A stretch of 64,000 bases of DNA, taken from assembly GCA_002786065.1 (NCBI GenBank), contig NHNY01000004.1:682001-746000 (forward strand), written 5' to 3'. The DNA is from Microcyclospora pomicola (taxonomy: Eukaryota; Ascomycota; Dothideomycetes; Capnodiales). Shown here in pieces: positions 20,430 through 31,099 of this stretch (its first letter is position 1; every line of letters starts with the position of its first letter). Under the pieces are notes generated by a model. It did not search any database and was not told the origin of the DNA. It was given only the letters and a program-made list of their open reading frames with translations. Position numbers and translations under genes: made by a program.

Positions 20430-22058
20430 ATGACCATGGCTGCCGCTTCGAACTCGGTGTCGACCGAGGGTGCTGACGCTCCGGCTGACGCCCCTGCTCA
20501 GGCGGCTGTACCACCAGCTAGCTCCACCACATCCTTGACCTCGGAAAAGAGCAACACCCTGGTCTCGTCGACGGCCCCTTCGATCGAGGCTCCGGCGACA
20601 AACGGGACTGGCGGAGATGTCCGCCCACCTATGCCACACAAGAAGTCGACCATCTCTCGTTTGACTCGGATGTTCTCGCAAAAGGACGTCGGCGACACGT
20701 CTCGAGACGCCATCCGAGCACGAGCCGCGGACAAAGTCCCCGAGACCGCGGTCGAGGAAGGCGAAGAGTCGGGCCAGCAACGACCGCCCAACAAGCCGTC
20801 GAGGCAGTCGTCCAGGACGGACAAAGCGCCCACACCCACTCGAAGCGGTTCCGACTCTAAGAAAGAGAAGCGCGAGGAGATGTCCAACGGACCGAAGCGG
20901 TTCTGGGTGGACGAGGATGGCACACACCACCACCACCTGCGAGGCACCAAGCGACAGGAGAAACTATCGGACTACTTCCGCGACCTCATGGCAGGCGGCA
21001 AGCGTCGAGACCACTACGAGGAGCCACAGCCACAACTATCGTTGATGTCGAACTGGGTCGATCAGGTGAAGAGTGAGTCGAGGTGGGCAGAGACAAAAAA
21101 GGGCGGACCACAATCGACCACTTCGCTGGTGCAGAAGTATGGCAAGTGCCAGGAGGTCATTGGCCGAGGCGCGTTCGGAATCGTACGGATAGCACACAAA
21201 CCTGACCCGAATGACTCCAAGCACGAGCAACTTTATGCAGTCAAGGAGTTTCGACGAAGACCACAAGAGGACGCGAAGAAGTACGGCAAGCGGCTGAATT
21301 CCGAGTTCTGCATTTCGTCATCCTTGCGACACCCCAATGTCATCCACACTCTCGACCTGCTCGAAGACGCCAAGGGCGACTTTTGCGAGGTGATGGAGTT
21401 CTGCGCGGGTGGAGACCTGTACTCGCTCGTGCTGGCGGCAGGCAAGCTGGATGTGGTCGAGGCAGACTGCTATTTCCTCCAGCTCATGCGGGGTGTGGAG
21501 TACATTCACGAGATGGGTGTCGCACATCGAGATCTGAAACCAGAGAATCTGCTGCTCACCACACATGGCGCCCTCAAGATCACCGATTTCGGAAATGGCG
21601 AGTGCTTCAGAATGGCGTGGGAGACGGAGGCACACATGACCATGGGACTGTGCGGGAGTGCTCCGTACATCGCACCCGAAGAGTACACCGAGAAGGAGTT
21701 TGATCCACGCGCGGTGGATGTCTGGGCATGCGGTGTGATCTACATGGCGATGCGCACTGGACGTCACCTGTGGAAGGTGGCGAAGAAGGACGAGGACGAG
21801 TTCTACGCCAACTATCTGAGCGGACGAAAAAGTGACGAGGGTTATGCACCGATCGAGACACTCCATCGCGTAAGTCCTCATCCCACAGCACAGAAACGCA
21901 TTTCAATACTAATGCATCCCTCCCAGGCCCGTTGTCGTAATGTCATCTACTCTATCCTCGACCCGGCCGCCAGCCGCCGCATCACCGCCCACCAAGTCTT
22001 GCAGTCAGAATGGGGCAAGGGCATAAAAGTCTGCCAAGCTGGCAACGAAGGACTCTAA
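20430..22058 (+). CDS. SAT4: HAL4/SAT4-family Ser/Thr protein kinase
   Basis: Two exons, 20430-21869 and 21927-22058, give 523 residues. The 57-nt intron is a multiple of three and has no stop, so unspliced reading also stays open. Its GTAAGT donor, ACTAAT branch site and CCCAG acceptor show it is real, and removing it restores the conserved ARCRNVIYSILDPAASRRIT block. Residues 1-230 are Ser/Thr/Pro-rich and charged. The kinase domain has GRGAFG (about 244), the ATP-binding Lys in YAVKEF (about 272), HRDLKPEN (catalytic Asp about 368), DFG (about 386) and APE. In yeast the family stabilises the Trk1/Trk2 potassium transporters and salt tolerance; the specific role here is inferred. Confidence 0.93.
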   Translation: MTMAAASNSVSTEGADAPADAPAQAAVPPASSTTSLTSEKSNTLVSSTAPSIEAPATNGTGGDVRPPMPHKKSTISRLTRMFSQKDVGDTSRDAIRARAADKVPETAVEEGEESGQQRPPNKPSRQSSRTDKAPTPTRSGSDSKKEKREEMSNGPKRFWVDEDGTHHHHLRGTKRQEKLSDYFRDLMAGGKRRDHYEEPQPQLSLMSNWVDQVKSESRWAETKKGGPQSTTSLVQKYGKCQEVIGRGAFGIVRIAHKPDPNDSKHEQLYAVKEFRRRPQEDAKKYGKRLNSEFCISSSLRHPNVIHTLDLLEDAKGDFCEVMEFCAGGDLYSLVLAAGKLDVVEADCYFLQLMRGVEYIHEMGVAHRDLKPENLLLTTHGALKITDFGNGECFRMAWETEAHMTMGLCGSAPYIAPEEYTEKEFDPRAVDVWACGVIYMAMRTGRHLWKVAKKDEDEFYANYLSGRKSDEGYAPIETLHRVSPHPTAQKRISILMHPSQARCRNVIYSILDPAASRRITAHQVLQSEWGKGIKVCQAGNEGL

Positions 22059-23118
22059 CACCTGCCACTCGGGCACAGAGCTTTTATGAACCCTTGCTTC
22101 GGCCCATCCTCGTAATCTGTCGAGTCTACACTTCTCCCGGCCCCTTTTTCTCGACGAAGACATGTTCGCGTTCTCCTGTGTGAGCGGACCTCTGTCTGAT
22201 ACCCATTCTTCGGCATGGCTCAACGACTCTTCTCGAATGACATTTTTGATCCTACCCTCGACTCTTGGTCTGATGAAAAAGCGTATCGTGCAGTTTCCAC
22301 GCATCTGTTTCTTAACAAGCTTGCGGCTCGTATCATGCCTCACGAACACCAAACGACAACGACAATGCCGACTCGACTCGGCCTATACTCGGCACTTGCA
22401 TACTCGGATTTAGAACAACTGCGGAGTGTCCATGACTGATTCTTCCGGCTTGCACGACTCCATGTCCAATAGAACGGACAACCCCGCCTTGTCGTGCTTG
22501 TGTCTCTGCTTGCATCAGAGAGTCAGTCCCGTATGAACGATCTACGGATATACAACATCCTTGGGTCAACGGAAGGCAGGCGAAGTCGTCTGTTCACACC
22601 ACGTCACTCCAAGTCATTGCAAGCCAGCCACTGTACATAGCAAGTCCATTACTTCGTGTACATACGCTTCAACGTCACAAGCACAGCCCGCCGTGAAACG
22701 CTTCGTCTCGTCATCTCTTCGTCCATCTGTCGCTCTCGTCTCGTAGTTGATGTCATCCGCAACTCACTCGATGCTGTCTCACGCTAAGTAAGCTACATGC
22801 GCGGATCTGCGGACCTGCCTGCCTGCATCTCCATCACGCCGTGGTTTATCGTTCCCTAGAAACATGGTTTTGCATGACAAGTCGGTGACTTCGTACCGAG
22901 TCCTATACCACGACTCATCAAATTGTGGCAGTCAAGCTATTTCCCGATCCGATAAGTCATTAACACACCTCAATTTGGAGAGCTTAAATGAGCACTCGAA
23001 GCGACGTGGAAGGGCAGAGTGATCATTCCTCTGCTGGTCTTGTAAATCCATATATCTATAATAAAAGTCTCAACATGATAACGTGACCCCGGGACGTCCT
23101 CCCGGCATTCCCAATGCC
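22059..23118. other. Convergent intergenic region SAT4 / HIS6
   Basis: This gap separates the stops of SAT4 and HIS6. An ATG frame of 74 codons at 22215-22439 (MAQRLFSNDIFDPTLDSW) reads protein-like but has no recognised relatives and lies in the presumed SAT4 3' untranslated region. No RNA gene or repeat seen. Confidence 0.45.
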
Positions 23119-24036
23119 CTAACATGATTCCTCCCTTCTGCGATTCCAATCACAGCACTCGTGAAACGTCACCGTCCTCCCGCCGAAAATATCGAGCGCG
23201 CTGCCGATCGTCAGATCGATCGTCCCGCCACTGAGCCGCTCCACCAGCTCGAGGTCTTGGATGTGGCGGCCTCCGCCCGCATAGGTGACGGGGATGCGGC
23301 AGATGCTCGCGAGATACTTGACGAGATCCTCGTCGATGCCGGCTTGCAGCCCCTCGGCATCGGCGGCGTGGATCAGGAATTCGCTGCAGTATGGCTCGAG
23401 GAGGGCGATGTTCGCTGTTTTGGCACGTCAGCTCGATGGTAGCCCGGATTGGTAGAATCGTGGGACATGGGTTGGGACGCACCTTGGTTGATCTCGAATT
23501 CTGTGATGGTCTGCCATTTGTCCATGGCCACTCGCCAGCCATCGCCGACTCGGCGGCAGCTCAGGTCGATGACCAGTTTGTTCTTGTCGCCGCCTAGCGC
23601 TTGCAGGACCGATTGCAAGCGTTCGAGGGAGAACGCGCCAGACGGGAAGAGAAAGGAAGTGATGATGACCTACTGCGAAGCGTCAACTCGAGAACTCGGC
23701 GTGAATGAGACGTGGGGAGGGGAGAAGTCGCCTCACCCTCTCAGCACCTGCGTCAATCCAAGTCTGCGCATTGCTGTCCTTGATACCGCCGCCGACCTGC
23801 AAACCACTCGGCCAGGCGGACAGCGCTTGACGAGCCGCGTCGTCATTCCCGGGTCCTAGCATAATGACATGGCCGCCCCGAAGATCGTGTTTCTGGTACA
23901 GTTCTGCAAAGTACGCCGCGGGGTGCTCGGATGTGAAGTTGGTCTTGAGATTGGCATTGTCGGTCGACAGGGTGCCGCCGACGATCTGCTTGACCGAGCC
24001 TGCGTGCAGGTCTATACACGGTCGGAAGCGAGTCAT
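23119..24036 (-). CDS. HIS6: ProFAR isomerase, histidine biosynthesis
   Basis: Three exons on the minus strand, 24036-23737, 23669-23483 and 23414-23119, give 260 residues, against 261 in yeast. The enzyme converts ProFAR to PRFAR, the fourth step of histidine synthesis, using a TIM barrel. Visible signatures are [16 protein letters not shown] at the N terminus (catalytic Asp 9), then [25 protein letters not shown], the second-half block [16 protein letters not shown], and [17 protein letters not shown]. Introns of 67 and 68 nt restore all of these. The gene is divergent from FAF1 with 192 bp between starts. TGACTC at the start is simply part of the ATGACTCGC initiation codons, not a Gcn4 site. 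Confidence 0.95.
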
Positions 24037-24228
24037 GTTGTTTTATGCCTTCTGTCGGACAGTATGTTAGGGTAGCTGGGGGATTTTGCTACAGTATCGC
24101 TGGTGATGTTGCATTCATGCCAAGACTTCCGCTTTGGACGCCGATGGAGTTCGCTTTTCTCATGCACGACGTTGCGACGCCACGATTCAATAGTTTGAAC
24201 GCGAAAATATTACACGGCTCAATGAATT
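24037..24228. promoter_or_regulatory. Bidirectional promoter HIS6 / FAF1
   Basis: Only 192 bp separate the two ATGs, so the promoters must overlap. The FAF1-proximal part is AT-rich (AAAATATTACA). No Gcn4-type TGACTC site is visible outside the HIS6 start codon. Confidence 0.6.
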
Positions 24229-25160
24229 ATGGCAGTTGAGATTCTTGGGAAGCGAAAAAGAGTCGCTCCGGCGCGGGTCGCAAAGAATGTGGAAGACGAG
24301 TCGAGTGACGGAGACGTACGGGCTCGCTTCCAGAAGGCTTTCGAGGCAAAATTTAAACCGCTTCCACAACTCGCGTTGCCAGTGCAAAACACACCCGAAC
24401 AGAACGACGGTGATGAAGAGGACGATGATGCCGAGGACTCCGACTGGGATGGAATTTCGGACAGGGAGGAAGAGGTTGTCAAAGTTATCAGCCACCAAGT
24501 CGAGCACAGTGTTGATCGTGAAGAGCAAAAGCGTGAGATGAAGGCTTTCATGGTATGTCTCGGTTCTTTGTATATTGCGATGACGACCTTTTCAACTTAC
24601 ACGCAACTTAGTCTTCCAAACCACCATCATCGATAGACACACTTTTTGCCACGACAGCCAAGCGGAAAAAGCCGGTTCCGGCCGACGACAACGACGAGAC
24701 GGAGGCTACCAACCTCAAGCATGATCTCGCGCTCCAACGACTCTTGAAAGAATCGCATCTGCTCGACGCCGAAAGCGTCAAAGCCGGGGCGTCTTATGGT
24801 CCACAAGGCAAAGCGCGACTCAAGGCGATGGACCTACGGATGAAGGACCTCGGCGCGAAGAAAGCCATCCTCGAGCAGGAGAAGATGCCCATGTCGTTTC
24901 GCAAAGGGATCAATGCGAAGGCGACGGCGCGGGAGGCGTCGCGGAGAAAGGAGGCGGCGGAGAATGGGATCATTCTGGAACGAGCAAAGGCGACGGGCGT
25001 CACTAAGGGAGGCAGAGTGGGGGAGAAACGACGGGAACGAGGAATGGGAGGACCGGGTGTTGGAAGGTTTTCGGGCGGCACGCTGAAGTTGAGCCAGCGT
25101 GACGTGCGAGCCATCGAGGGCCCGAAGAGGAAGGATGGAGGGAAGAAAGGTCGGAGATAG
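24229..25160 (+). CDS. FAF1: Faf1-like ribosome biogenesis protein (DUF4602)
   Basis: Two exons, 24229-24552 and 24612-25160, give 290 residues. The N-terminal half has a basic start (GKRKRVAPARVAK) and an acidic tract (DGDEEDDDAEDSDWDGISD). The C-terminal half is highly basic and helical, ending in the family signature GPGVGRFSGGTLKLSQRDVRAIEGP and a Lys/Arg/Gly tail. Yeast Faf1 is a nucleolar factor needed for 18S rRNA maturation; the human relative is C1orf131. The splice at GTATGT/TTAG joins KAFM to SSKPPSS in frame. Low complexity elsewhere makes the C-terminal signature the main evidence. Confidence 0.85.
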
Positions 25161-27564
25161 GTAGCGTGATGGATTTGTAGAGTCTGTATGAATCACGATA
25201 GAGGATGAGATCTTCAGATCTGGACCTTTGCCGGCGACTAGAGTGCTTACATTGATCTTGCAGTAAGACGTGCTGCAAGTCAGCAGCATCTGTGGATGTG
25301 ATTGATCACATGTAAGAAACTCTGTAAGCGAGGAAGCACGATGTCGCCTTCGCTCTCTCTCTTCCAGATTCGCCGCTCGTCCAGCAAACAGTTCCACGAT
25401 CTTGTTGCTCGCCACTCACACCAAGCTGTCCGACTTCCGGATGTGTCAATTATCGTAATGGATAAAGTCATCGCTGGCAGGTTCAGAGTATCCTCATACA
25501 TATGACCACTATAGCTGCAAACGGACCCGGTGGCTTCCAGTCATGCGCAATCGCTGTCACATCTGGAGGCAGAGAAACAGTAAAGGTCGAAGACGAACAC
25601 GATCTTCGATTCATGGAGAATGTCGCGGCCGTCATCCTTCAAAACGAAGCATCAGGTACGAATGCGTCTAGAACAATCCTGGCGGGAGTCTCGTGGAAGA
25701 GGACAGTCCGCTGCTACTTTCAGGACTTCCAGTATCACGAACCATCAGGATCTCACCTCCAGTATACTTCAAGGAGACCTGCCACGCTGCTCTTCGCCTC
25801 GAACATAGTGTTGCATGAGGGTCATCCGCAATCACCTTCTACTTCCTTTGCAAGGTCAGGACGTCTTAGGAATTGACGTCCTTCCCGGGAAACCCATCAA
25901 TCTACGCTCTGCATCTGAAATGCCGCAAAAGCCTTTCAGCCCAGTTGGCCAAACAGTATGTGCTCAGGTAGCTCTTTCACCGGGAATTGGCTTACTCAAT
26001 GCGATAACCAGCATCGCTCATCTTCGGCGCTAGGACTGTTCACGAAAGGCAAGCGATCGGAGTCGAACCCGAACCACGGATGTTGATTGATCGTGATGCC
26101 GGTTCGCAAAGATTCGATGTGCATTGTCGTCACCTACAGGAGTGTCCGGGAGCGGCTGCTCCACTGATTGAGTACGAGACGGCGAACTCGGTCATGCGCA
26201 TTCTATTGCTGTCGTATGCAATGGAGCTTATCGCTAGATCTTCCCAATGCTTGAGCGCGTCGGCTGGCAATGCACGCTTGGTCAACAACACTCTCATAAT
26301 CTTCATTGAGCCTCGCTTGCACGCATCTTCGACAATGACAAAGCATAACGACGGCCCATGGTCATGCTCCTAGCCATTCCCACCACCACGAACCATCGAC
26401 GGTCCCAAATAGATGTCCCACAGTACGACCCCACACTAACTAGCCTCGACTCTGCTTACATATATGTGTAGCTCGACAGGGGGGTAAGCACGGAAGGTAC
26501 GTTTAAGCTACTGGTCTCAGCTTCGTGACGTCTGCATGGTTCCCGCATCCAAGGATACATGCACCGCCACAGCTGTGGAATGATTGCTACAGTACAGTGG
26601 ACAGAGTGTTTTAGACTACTTCTCGACACTGTACTTTACCTGCATTCACTATCGCCTTCGAGAGGCTTGTAGGAATTCAAGGACCTGGAGCGAGATCTTG
26701 AGAACGGCGCTTGATCTCGAGGAATTGCGGAACTTGCAGCTGCGGAAGTAGATAGGGCTTCCTTTCAATAAATGATGGCCTTTCTACTCTTCTACAACTA
26801 CAGTGAAGTCTACAGTGGGTGCAGCACTATAAAAACTGCTGTAGTCGAGAAGAATGTGTTCCCAGGACAGTATGTGGTTAGCAAAGCTATTCGGACAATG
26901 ATAACCTCTACTACTAATGCCAGCACTGCTCTTCTGCTTCCCCTGAATGCGTCAAGCTGTACCAATTGACTTCGTGTCACTACATCCTGTCAGGCTGAAC
27001 ATGTCGACAAAGCTGGGATAGGTGTAAGTGCAGCTCAAAGTCAATGGAAGCGTTGCAAACCGTGGCAGTAGCAGATCTAAGCCCGCTTCTAGTTGACCCG
27101 TGTTCAGTCAAATGCTTCATACACGACCATGTGTACAAATCTCACACGGCCTAGTAGATTGGGTGATGTCTGATCATAATGCTAATGCATGATTGAGCCA
27201 CAAACTTAGCATAGGAGAGCTGAACGGCCACACTTCAAGCACTATTCTGATCACATCACTAGTACTTGCCACGTTCAAGCTCGTGTGCTCATACAATCTG
27301 CTGAGAGGAAGCCATGTCATATATAAGAGTGCTTTCCGTGCGTGTATGCTGAGAGCACAGAGTATGAGGTAAGTGTACCTCGATCAATGGTACGACACGG
27401 CCGATTGTGACAAGGAGTCCAGAATTTCACCGAGATGTTGCTTGATTCGTTTCGCATTGCAGAAAAGTAAGATGCGCTGACTCTGGATCCTATGAGAACG
27501 ATGAGATGAAAGGTTGGAAGAAGTAAAGCCTCACAATCGCCGAAGGTCGGCAAGGAAACCATGA
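25161..27564. other. 2.4-kb region without an intact gene
   Basis: This region holds the 3' flanks of FAF1 and the DUF2015 gene. A protein-like stretch at 25502-26373 is listed separately. From 26374 to 27564 the sequence is AT-richer, with scattered CTACAG/CTGTAG words and no credible coding frame, tRNA or transposon. Confidence 0.5.
25502..26373 (+). pseudogene. Protein-like relic or unresolved multi-exon gene
   Basis: Three consecutive plus-strand frames read like protein. The first, 25502-25876, begins with ATG (MTTIAANGPGGFQSCAIAV). The second, 25815-26033, contains VLGIDVLPGKPINLRSA and VALSPGIGLLNAI. The third runs from about 26008 to 26373 with ARTVHERQAIGVEPEPRM and CRHLQECPGAAAPLIEYE. 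A GTATGT donor at 25956 and a CCAG acceptor at 26010 exist, but their phases do not connect the second and third frames. A frameshift near 26030 would connect them. This favours a decayed host gene. No family recognised. Confidence 0.35.
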
Positions 27565-28067
27565 TCAAGAAAACACGACCGCCTTGCGATCCAGCGGCCG
27601 TCCATCCGCTCCAATCCCAGCTTTCCTGAACCGCTCCTCCATCCAGATCCGCCGAGCCTCGTCAAAGTTCACCTTCCTGATCTTCATCAACCGGTAGACT
27701 TCTTGCTTCGTCTCCTCGTCCAAGCCTGCTCTCGAGTCACCCGCTTCGATGTTCTCGGCCAGGTTGAAGTTCGTGGAGTGTAGACCATGCTCTGCGTCGT
27801 CAGCGAAACCCATGCTTTGGGGCAGAGCACTGTAGCGGAAGGACTGAATGTAATCGGAGATTTGCTGCTGGAGGCGGAAGAGAGGCTCAGGAATCGTGCC
27901 CGGAGCTGTGATGTATGGGATTGGTGGTGCTAGTGGACGCCATCTTTCACGAGTTGCGTATAAGACTGTCCATACCATCAGTCAAGAGGGTTCGCTTTGA
28001 ACGCGATACATAACTCACCAGTCGCGCAGACGAGGGAAATGAACAAGCAAGTGTATAAGATATACAT
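27565..28067 (-). CDS. DUF2015 family small membrane-anchored protein
   Basis: Two exons on the minus strand, 28067-28019 and 27965-27565, give 149 residues. The first exon supplies the ATG and a hydrophobic signal anchor (MYILYTCLFISLVCAT). The 53-nt intron has a GTGAGT donor and a GGACAG acceptor. The remainder matches the fungal DUF2015 pattern: RERWRPLAPPIPY, a spacer, LHSTNFNLAENIEAGDSRAG, LMKIRKVNFDEARRIWMEERF, then GIGADGRPLDRKAVVFS at the C terminus. Function of the family is unknown to me. The predicted topology is one N-terminal membrane anchor with a soluble helical domain. Confidence 0.88.
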
Positions 28068-28431
28068 GATGGTGAGGACACGAGGCTGACGGTGGTATCT
28101 GGGGTTAGCGATTGATCCTGCCGGAGGAGCAAGATGAAGCTCCCAGTGAGCTCAGCGCATACGCAACGCGGACCTCGACGAAGATGAAGGTCAACAGTTG
28201 AAGCATAATCAGTAGTCGAGCTGGGGTCTGGCCACGTTGACACTAGTCTCAAAAGGGAATTGCCGGCGATCTTCACAAGCCAAATCTATGCACAGTACAA
28301 TGTAAATGACACGCGCTGTGATGTACATGCTCCCGACACTTGCACTGTCATTCTCTTCACTTGCTACCCTTTAAGCTATACCGCGACCCGATTGCTTCTC
28401 TTGCTCTAGAGTTGAAGTACCTGACGTGGTC
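28068..28431. promoter_or_regulatory. Divergent promoter region DUF2015 gene / HSH49
   Basis: The DUF2015 gene and HSH49 start outward from this 364-bp gap. No other feature recognised. Confidence 0.5.
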
Positions 28432-29610
28432 ATGTCGGCCAACCGGCACTGGGCGCAGGACAAAGACAGCACATTGTACGTTGGCAACCTCGATGAGCGT
28501 GCCACCGACGCCCTCGTCTGGGAGCTCATGCTCCAAGCTGGACCGATCATCAACGTACATCTCCCCAAGGATCGCGTCACGCAGACTCACCAGGGCTATG
28601 GATTCGTCGAGTTTGCATCGGAGGAGGACGCAGATTATGCGGCGAAGATTATGAACCAGATTCGATTATGGGGCAAGCCTATACGAGTGAACAAAGCGAG
28701 CGCGGACAAGCGTGGTCCAGATGGTACGGGCAGCGGGCAAGGTGTTGGTGCGGAGCTTTTTGTTGGAAACTTGGACGCTCTCGTGGATGAAAAGACCTTA
28801 TATGATACGTTCACACGCTTTGGACCATTGCTGGCGGCACCGAAAATCGCCAGAGACGACTCGAACCTGTCCAAGGGTTATGGCTTCATCAGCTACTCGA
28901 CCTTCGAGGCTTCGGACGATGCGATAGCAAATATGCATGGGCAGTTCCTCATGAACAAGGAGATCACAGTGCAGTACGCATACAAGAAGGATGGCAAAGG
29001 AGAGCGCCATGGTGATGAGGCAGAAAGAGCGCTTGCAGCACAGGCAAAGATGCACGGAGTAGCAGTCAATCTCCCAACACTTCCAGCAAGCCTGGTGTTA
29101 CCTACGGGAGCACCCTCAGCGCCTGCAAGCATGCAGCCTTCAGGCCAGACCAATGGCTTCGGAGCAAGACCCCCTCAGGCGCCGCCAGGAGGCTTCGGAG
29201 GATACAACGGGTACCCACCACAAACGCCGATGGGATACGGCAACCCGAGTCCTGTGGGAGGCTACAACGCTTTCCCTCCACCGGGCCAGTACCAGCATGC
29301 TCAAGCCAACGCGCCATATCAGCAGCCACCTATGATGCCCTATCAACAACAGCAGATGCCAATGCAACACTCGATGCCTCATAATTTGCCACCACGGAAC
29401 TTCAACGCTCCGCCGCCTCTCCAACCGCCACCGGGAAATGCTGGCTTACCAGCCCGACCTCCCCCAAGCATGGCAGGCTATGGAGGTCCAGCAATGCCCA
29501 ACATGCAAGCCTCACCTGGCTTTCCTGGTGCACCTCCCGGTCTGCCGCAGATGCCACCAGGATTCAGGCCGCCCAATGGATTCCCAGGTGGTCAACAGCA
29601 GCAAAGATAA
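28432..29610 (+). CDS. HSH49: Splicing factor 3b subunit 4 (SF3B4/Hsh49)
   Basis: Single exon, 392 residues from ATG 28432 ([12 protein letters not shown]). Two RNA recognition motifs occupy about residues 12-90 and 105-185, with RNP2/RNP1 pairs LYVGNL/GYGFVEF and LFVGNL/GYGFISY. The C-terminal half is rich in Pro, Gly, Gln and Met ([21 protein letters not shown]), as in human SF3B4 and unlike the short yeast Hsh49. The protein is part of the U2 snRNP SF3b complex and contacts pre-mRNA upstream of the branch site. The initiating ATG immediately precedes the conserved N terminus; in-frame sequence upstream has no ATG. Confidence 0.94.
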   Translation: MSANRHWAQDKDSTLYVGNLDERATDALVWELMLQAGPIINVHLPKDRVTQTHQGYGFVEFASEEDADYAAKIMNQIRLWGKPIRVNKASADKRGPDGTGSGQGVGAELFVGNLDALVDEKTLYDTFTRFGPLLAAPKIARDDSNLSKGYGFISYSTFEASDDAIANMHGQFLMNKEITVQYAYKKDGKGERHGDEAERALAAQAKMHGVAVNLPTLPASLVLPTGAPSAPASMQPSGQTNGFGARPPQAPPGGFGGYNGYPPQTPMGYGNPSPVGGYNAFPPPGQYQHAQANAPYQQPPMMPYQQQQMPMQHSMPHNLPPRNFNAPPPLQPPPGNAGLPARPPPSMAGYGGPAMPNMQASPGFPGAPPGLPQMPPGFRPPNGFPGGQQQQR

Positions 29611-30119
29611 TGTAAAATGTGTTTGTGTTTTCTGCAGAGCTTTGACTGTGGTTGACAGACGTAATCCTAGCAGAAGGGGAACTCGGGGCTCAGGCCGTCA
29701 CAGGTGCTCGTTGGTCAGCAGGTTACGAAAAGAATGGGATCTTGCGTTCAAGCGCGGCGTTAGACGAAAGCATAGGGCATGGGCAGATTGTCATTGCATC
29801 AGACACAAGGGTTTCCGTGGGGGTACCGGAAAAGCATTTCACCCTCTACGGAGAACGAGGATCGCTTGCTCATAGAACAATATTCCGCGCAAGCAAAGAT
29901 TGTCACTTGATGTAGTTTCAGTCCCAGAAAATTGTATCATGACGTTGCGAACACATTTCATTTGGCAGAAGGCGAGCTCCATTCATGTCTAGCTTTTCGC
30001 CAGATCCCGTCATGCATGAAGCGCAGCTCTTGCGCATTGCACACATTCCCGAGATACAGTCTCCACCGACCTTCCTATCACTCCAAGCCCCGAGACACTT
30101 CAAAACACGGCCATGTCAT
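29611..30119. other. Convergent intergenic region HSH49 / RPL28
   Basis: This gap holds the 3' flanks of HSH49 and RPL28. A plus-strand frame of 88 codons (29652-29915) lacks an ATG and is not called a gene. Nothing else recognised. Confidence 0.5.
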
Positions 30120-30811
30120 TTATGCCTTCTCAGCTGCGGCCTTGGCCTTCTTGCCTCTGGGCTTCGGCGCCGCACGCTCCTTCTTCTCCCGTTGGCTCAA
30201 CTTGATCGCCGATGCACGGCTGACGGCCTCGGCGCGCAGGTCGGAGCGGTAGCCCTTCTTGGCGGTGCTGTTGACGAGCGAGCGGTAGACCTTGCGGGAG
30301 CCGGTGGACGAGGAGAACGAGGTGCTGTGGACTCCCGAGGCGGGCTTGTGCTGCTTGCTGGCGGTCTTGGTGCGGAGCGACACGGTGTTGGCGTCGGGCG
30401 AGATCGAGATGGCCTGAATTGGGGGAGGTAACATGTCAGAGAGTGTGTAATCCATTGCGACAGAAGGAGGAGAGGATCGTACCTGGTCGTTCACGTAACC
30501 CTCATACTTGCGCGAGTGCTTGTTGGTGAGGTTGAACGGGTCGCGAGAGAACTGGATACCACCGGCTTGCTTGCGCTTGACGAGGTAGGAGTTCTGGTTG
30601 CCTATTGTGACGCATATTCTCAGTATATCATTCCAATCACATCGAGCCCATATGATCCTATGTTCCCCCATCATCCCGCCTTGATCATCCATCTCTTTTC
30701 CTGCTCGAACTTTCTCGCCGTATTGTTTCCTGCATCGACTCCTCCGGGGCAAAACGTACGGGTGATCTCCCAGATCAAGTCCGGGCTGATGTTCTCGATT
30801 TGAGTGGCCAT
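30120..30811 (-). CDS. RPL28: 60S ribosomal protein L28 (eL28)
   Basis: Three exons on the minus strand, 30811-30760, 30601-30483 and 30413-30120, give 154 residues. Key blocks are ISPDLIWEITRNQNSYLVKR at the N terminus, then GIQFSRDPFNLTNKHSRKYE and ISPDANTVSLRTKT. The C terminus is Lys/Arg/Ala-rich. Splicing phases 1 and 0 restore the continuous L28e domain. The protein is a peripheral component of the large cytosolic ribosomal subunit and is missing from budding yeast but present in filamentous fungi and animals. Its first intron (158 nt) is longer than most here, a common trait of fungal ribosomal protein genes. It is divergent from TOM7. Confidence 0.95.
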
Positions 30812-31099
30812 TTTGCGATATGTTCGATTGCTCGTGTGTTATGAACCTCCGCGCAGTCCGAGTCCGTGAGTCGTAAGTGGTGGGCCAGCTGAATTGGGGT
30901 CTTGGCGAAATTCGAGATGATAACGGCTGCCTGAGGCATGCACGAAGAATGTGCGGGCGCACCTCCGCGTTCGAGGGCGATCTTGGGAGCATGTGAAGGT
31001 CTGGTGTTCCATTGCAAGCTGGGAAAGTCACGACCATCACAATATACCCAAGGCCTCTCAACATCAACCTTCCAGGATCGACGCCTTCATTTCAGAAAT
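30812..31099. promoter_or_regulatory. Bidirectional promoter RPL28 / TOM7
   Basis: The RPL28 and TOM7 start codons are 288 bp apart and face outward. No specific binding site is assigned. Confidence 0.55.

Noticed and set aside
24028-24036. TGACTC as a possible Gcn4/CpcA site for HIS6
   Set aside because: It is formed by the start codons ATGACTCGC of HIS6 itself.
26055-26075. B-box-like word GGTTCGACTCC on the minus strand, suggesting a tRNA
   Set aside because: No acceptor, D or anticodon stems can be formed around it, and the plus strand reads as protein-like sequence here.
29652-29915. 88-codon frame after HSH49
   Set aside because: No ATG, lies in the 3' flank, and shares the interval with another open frame.
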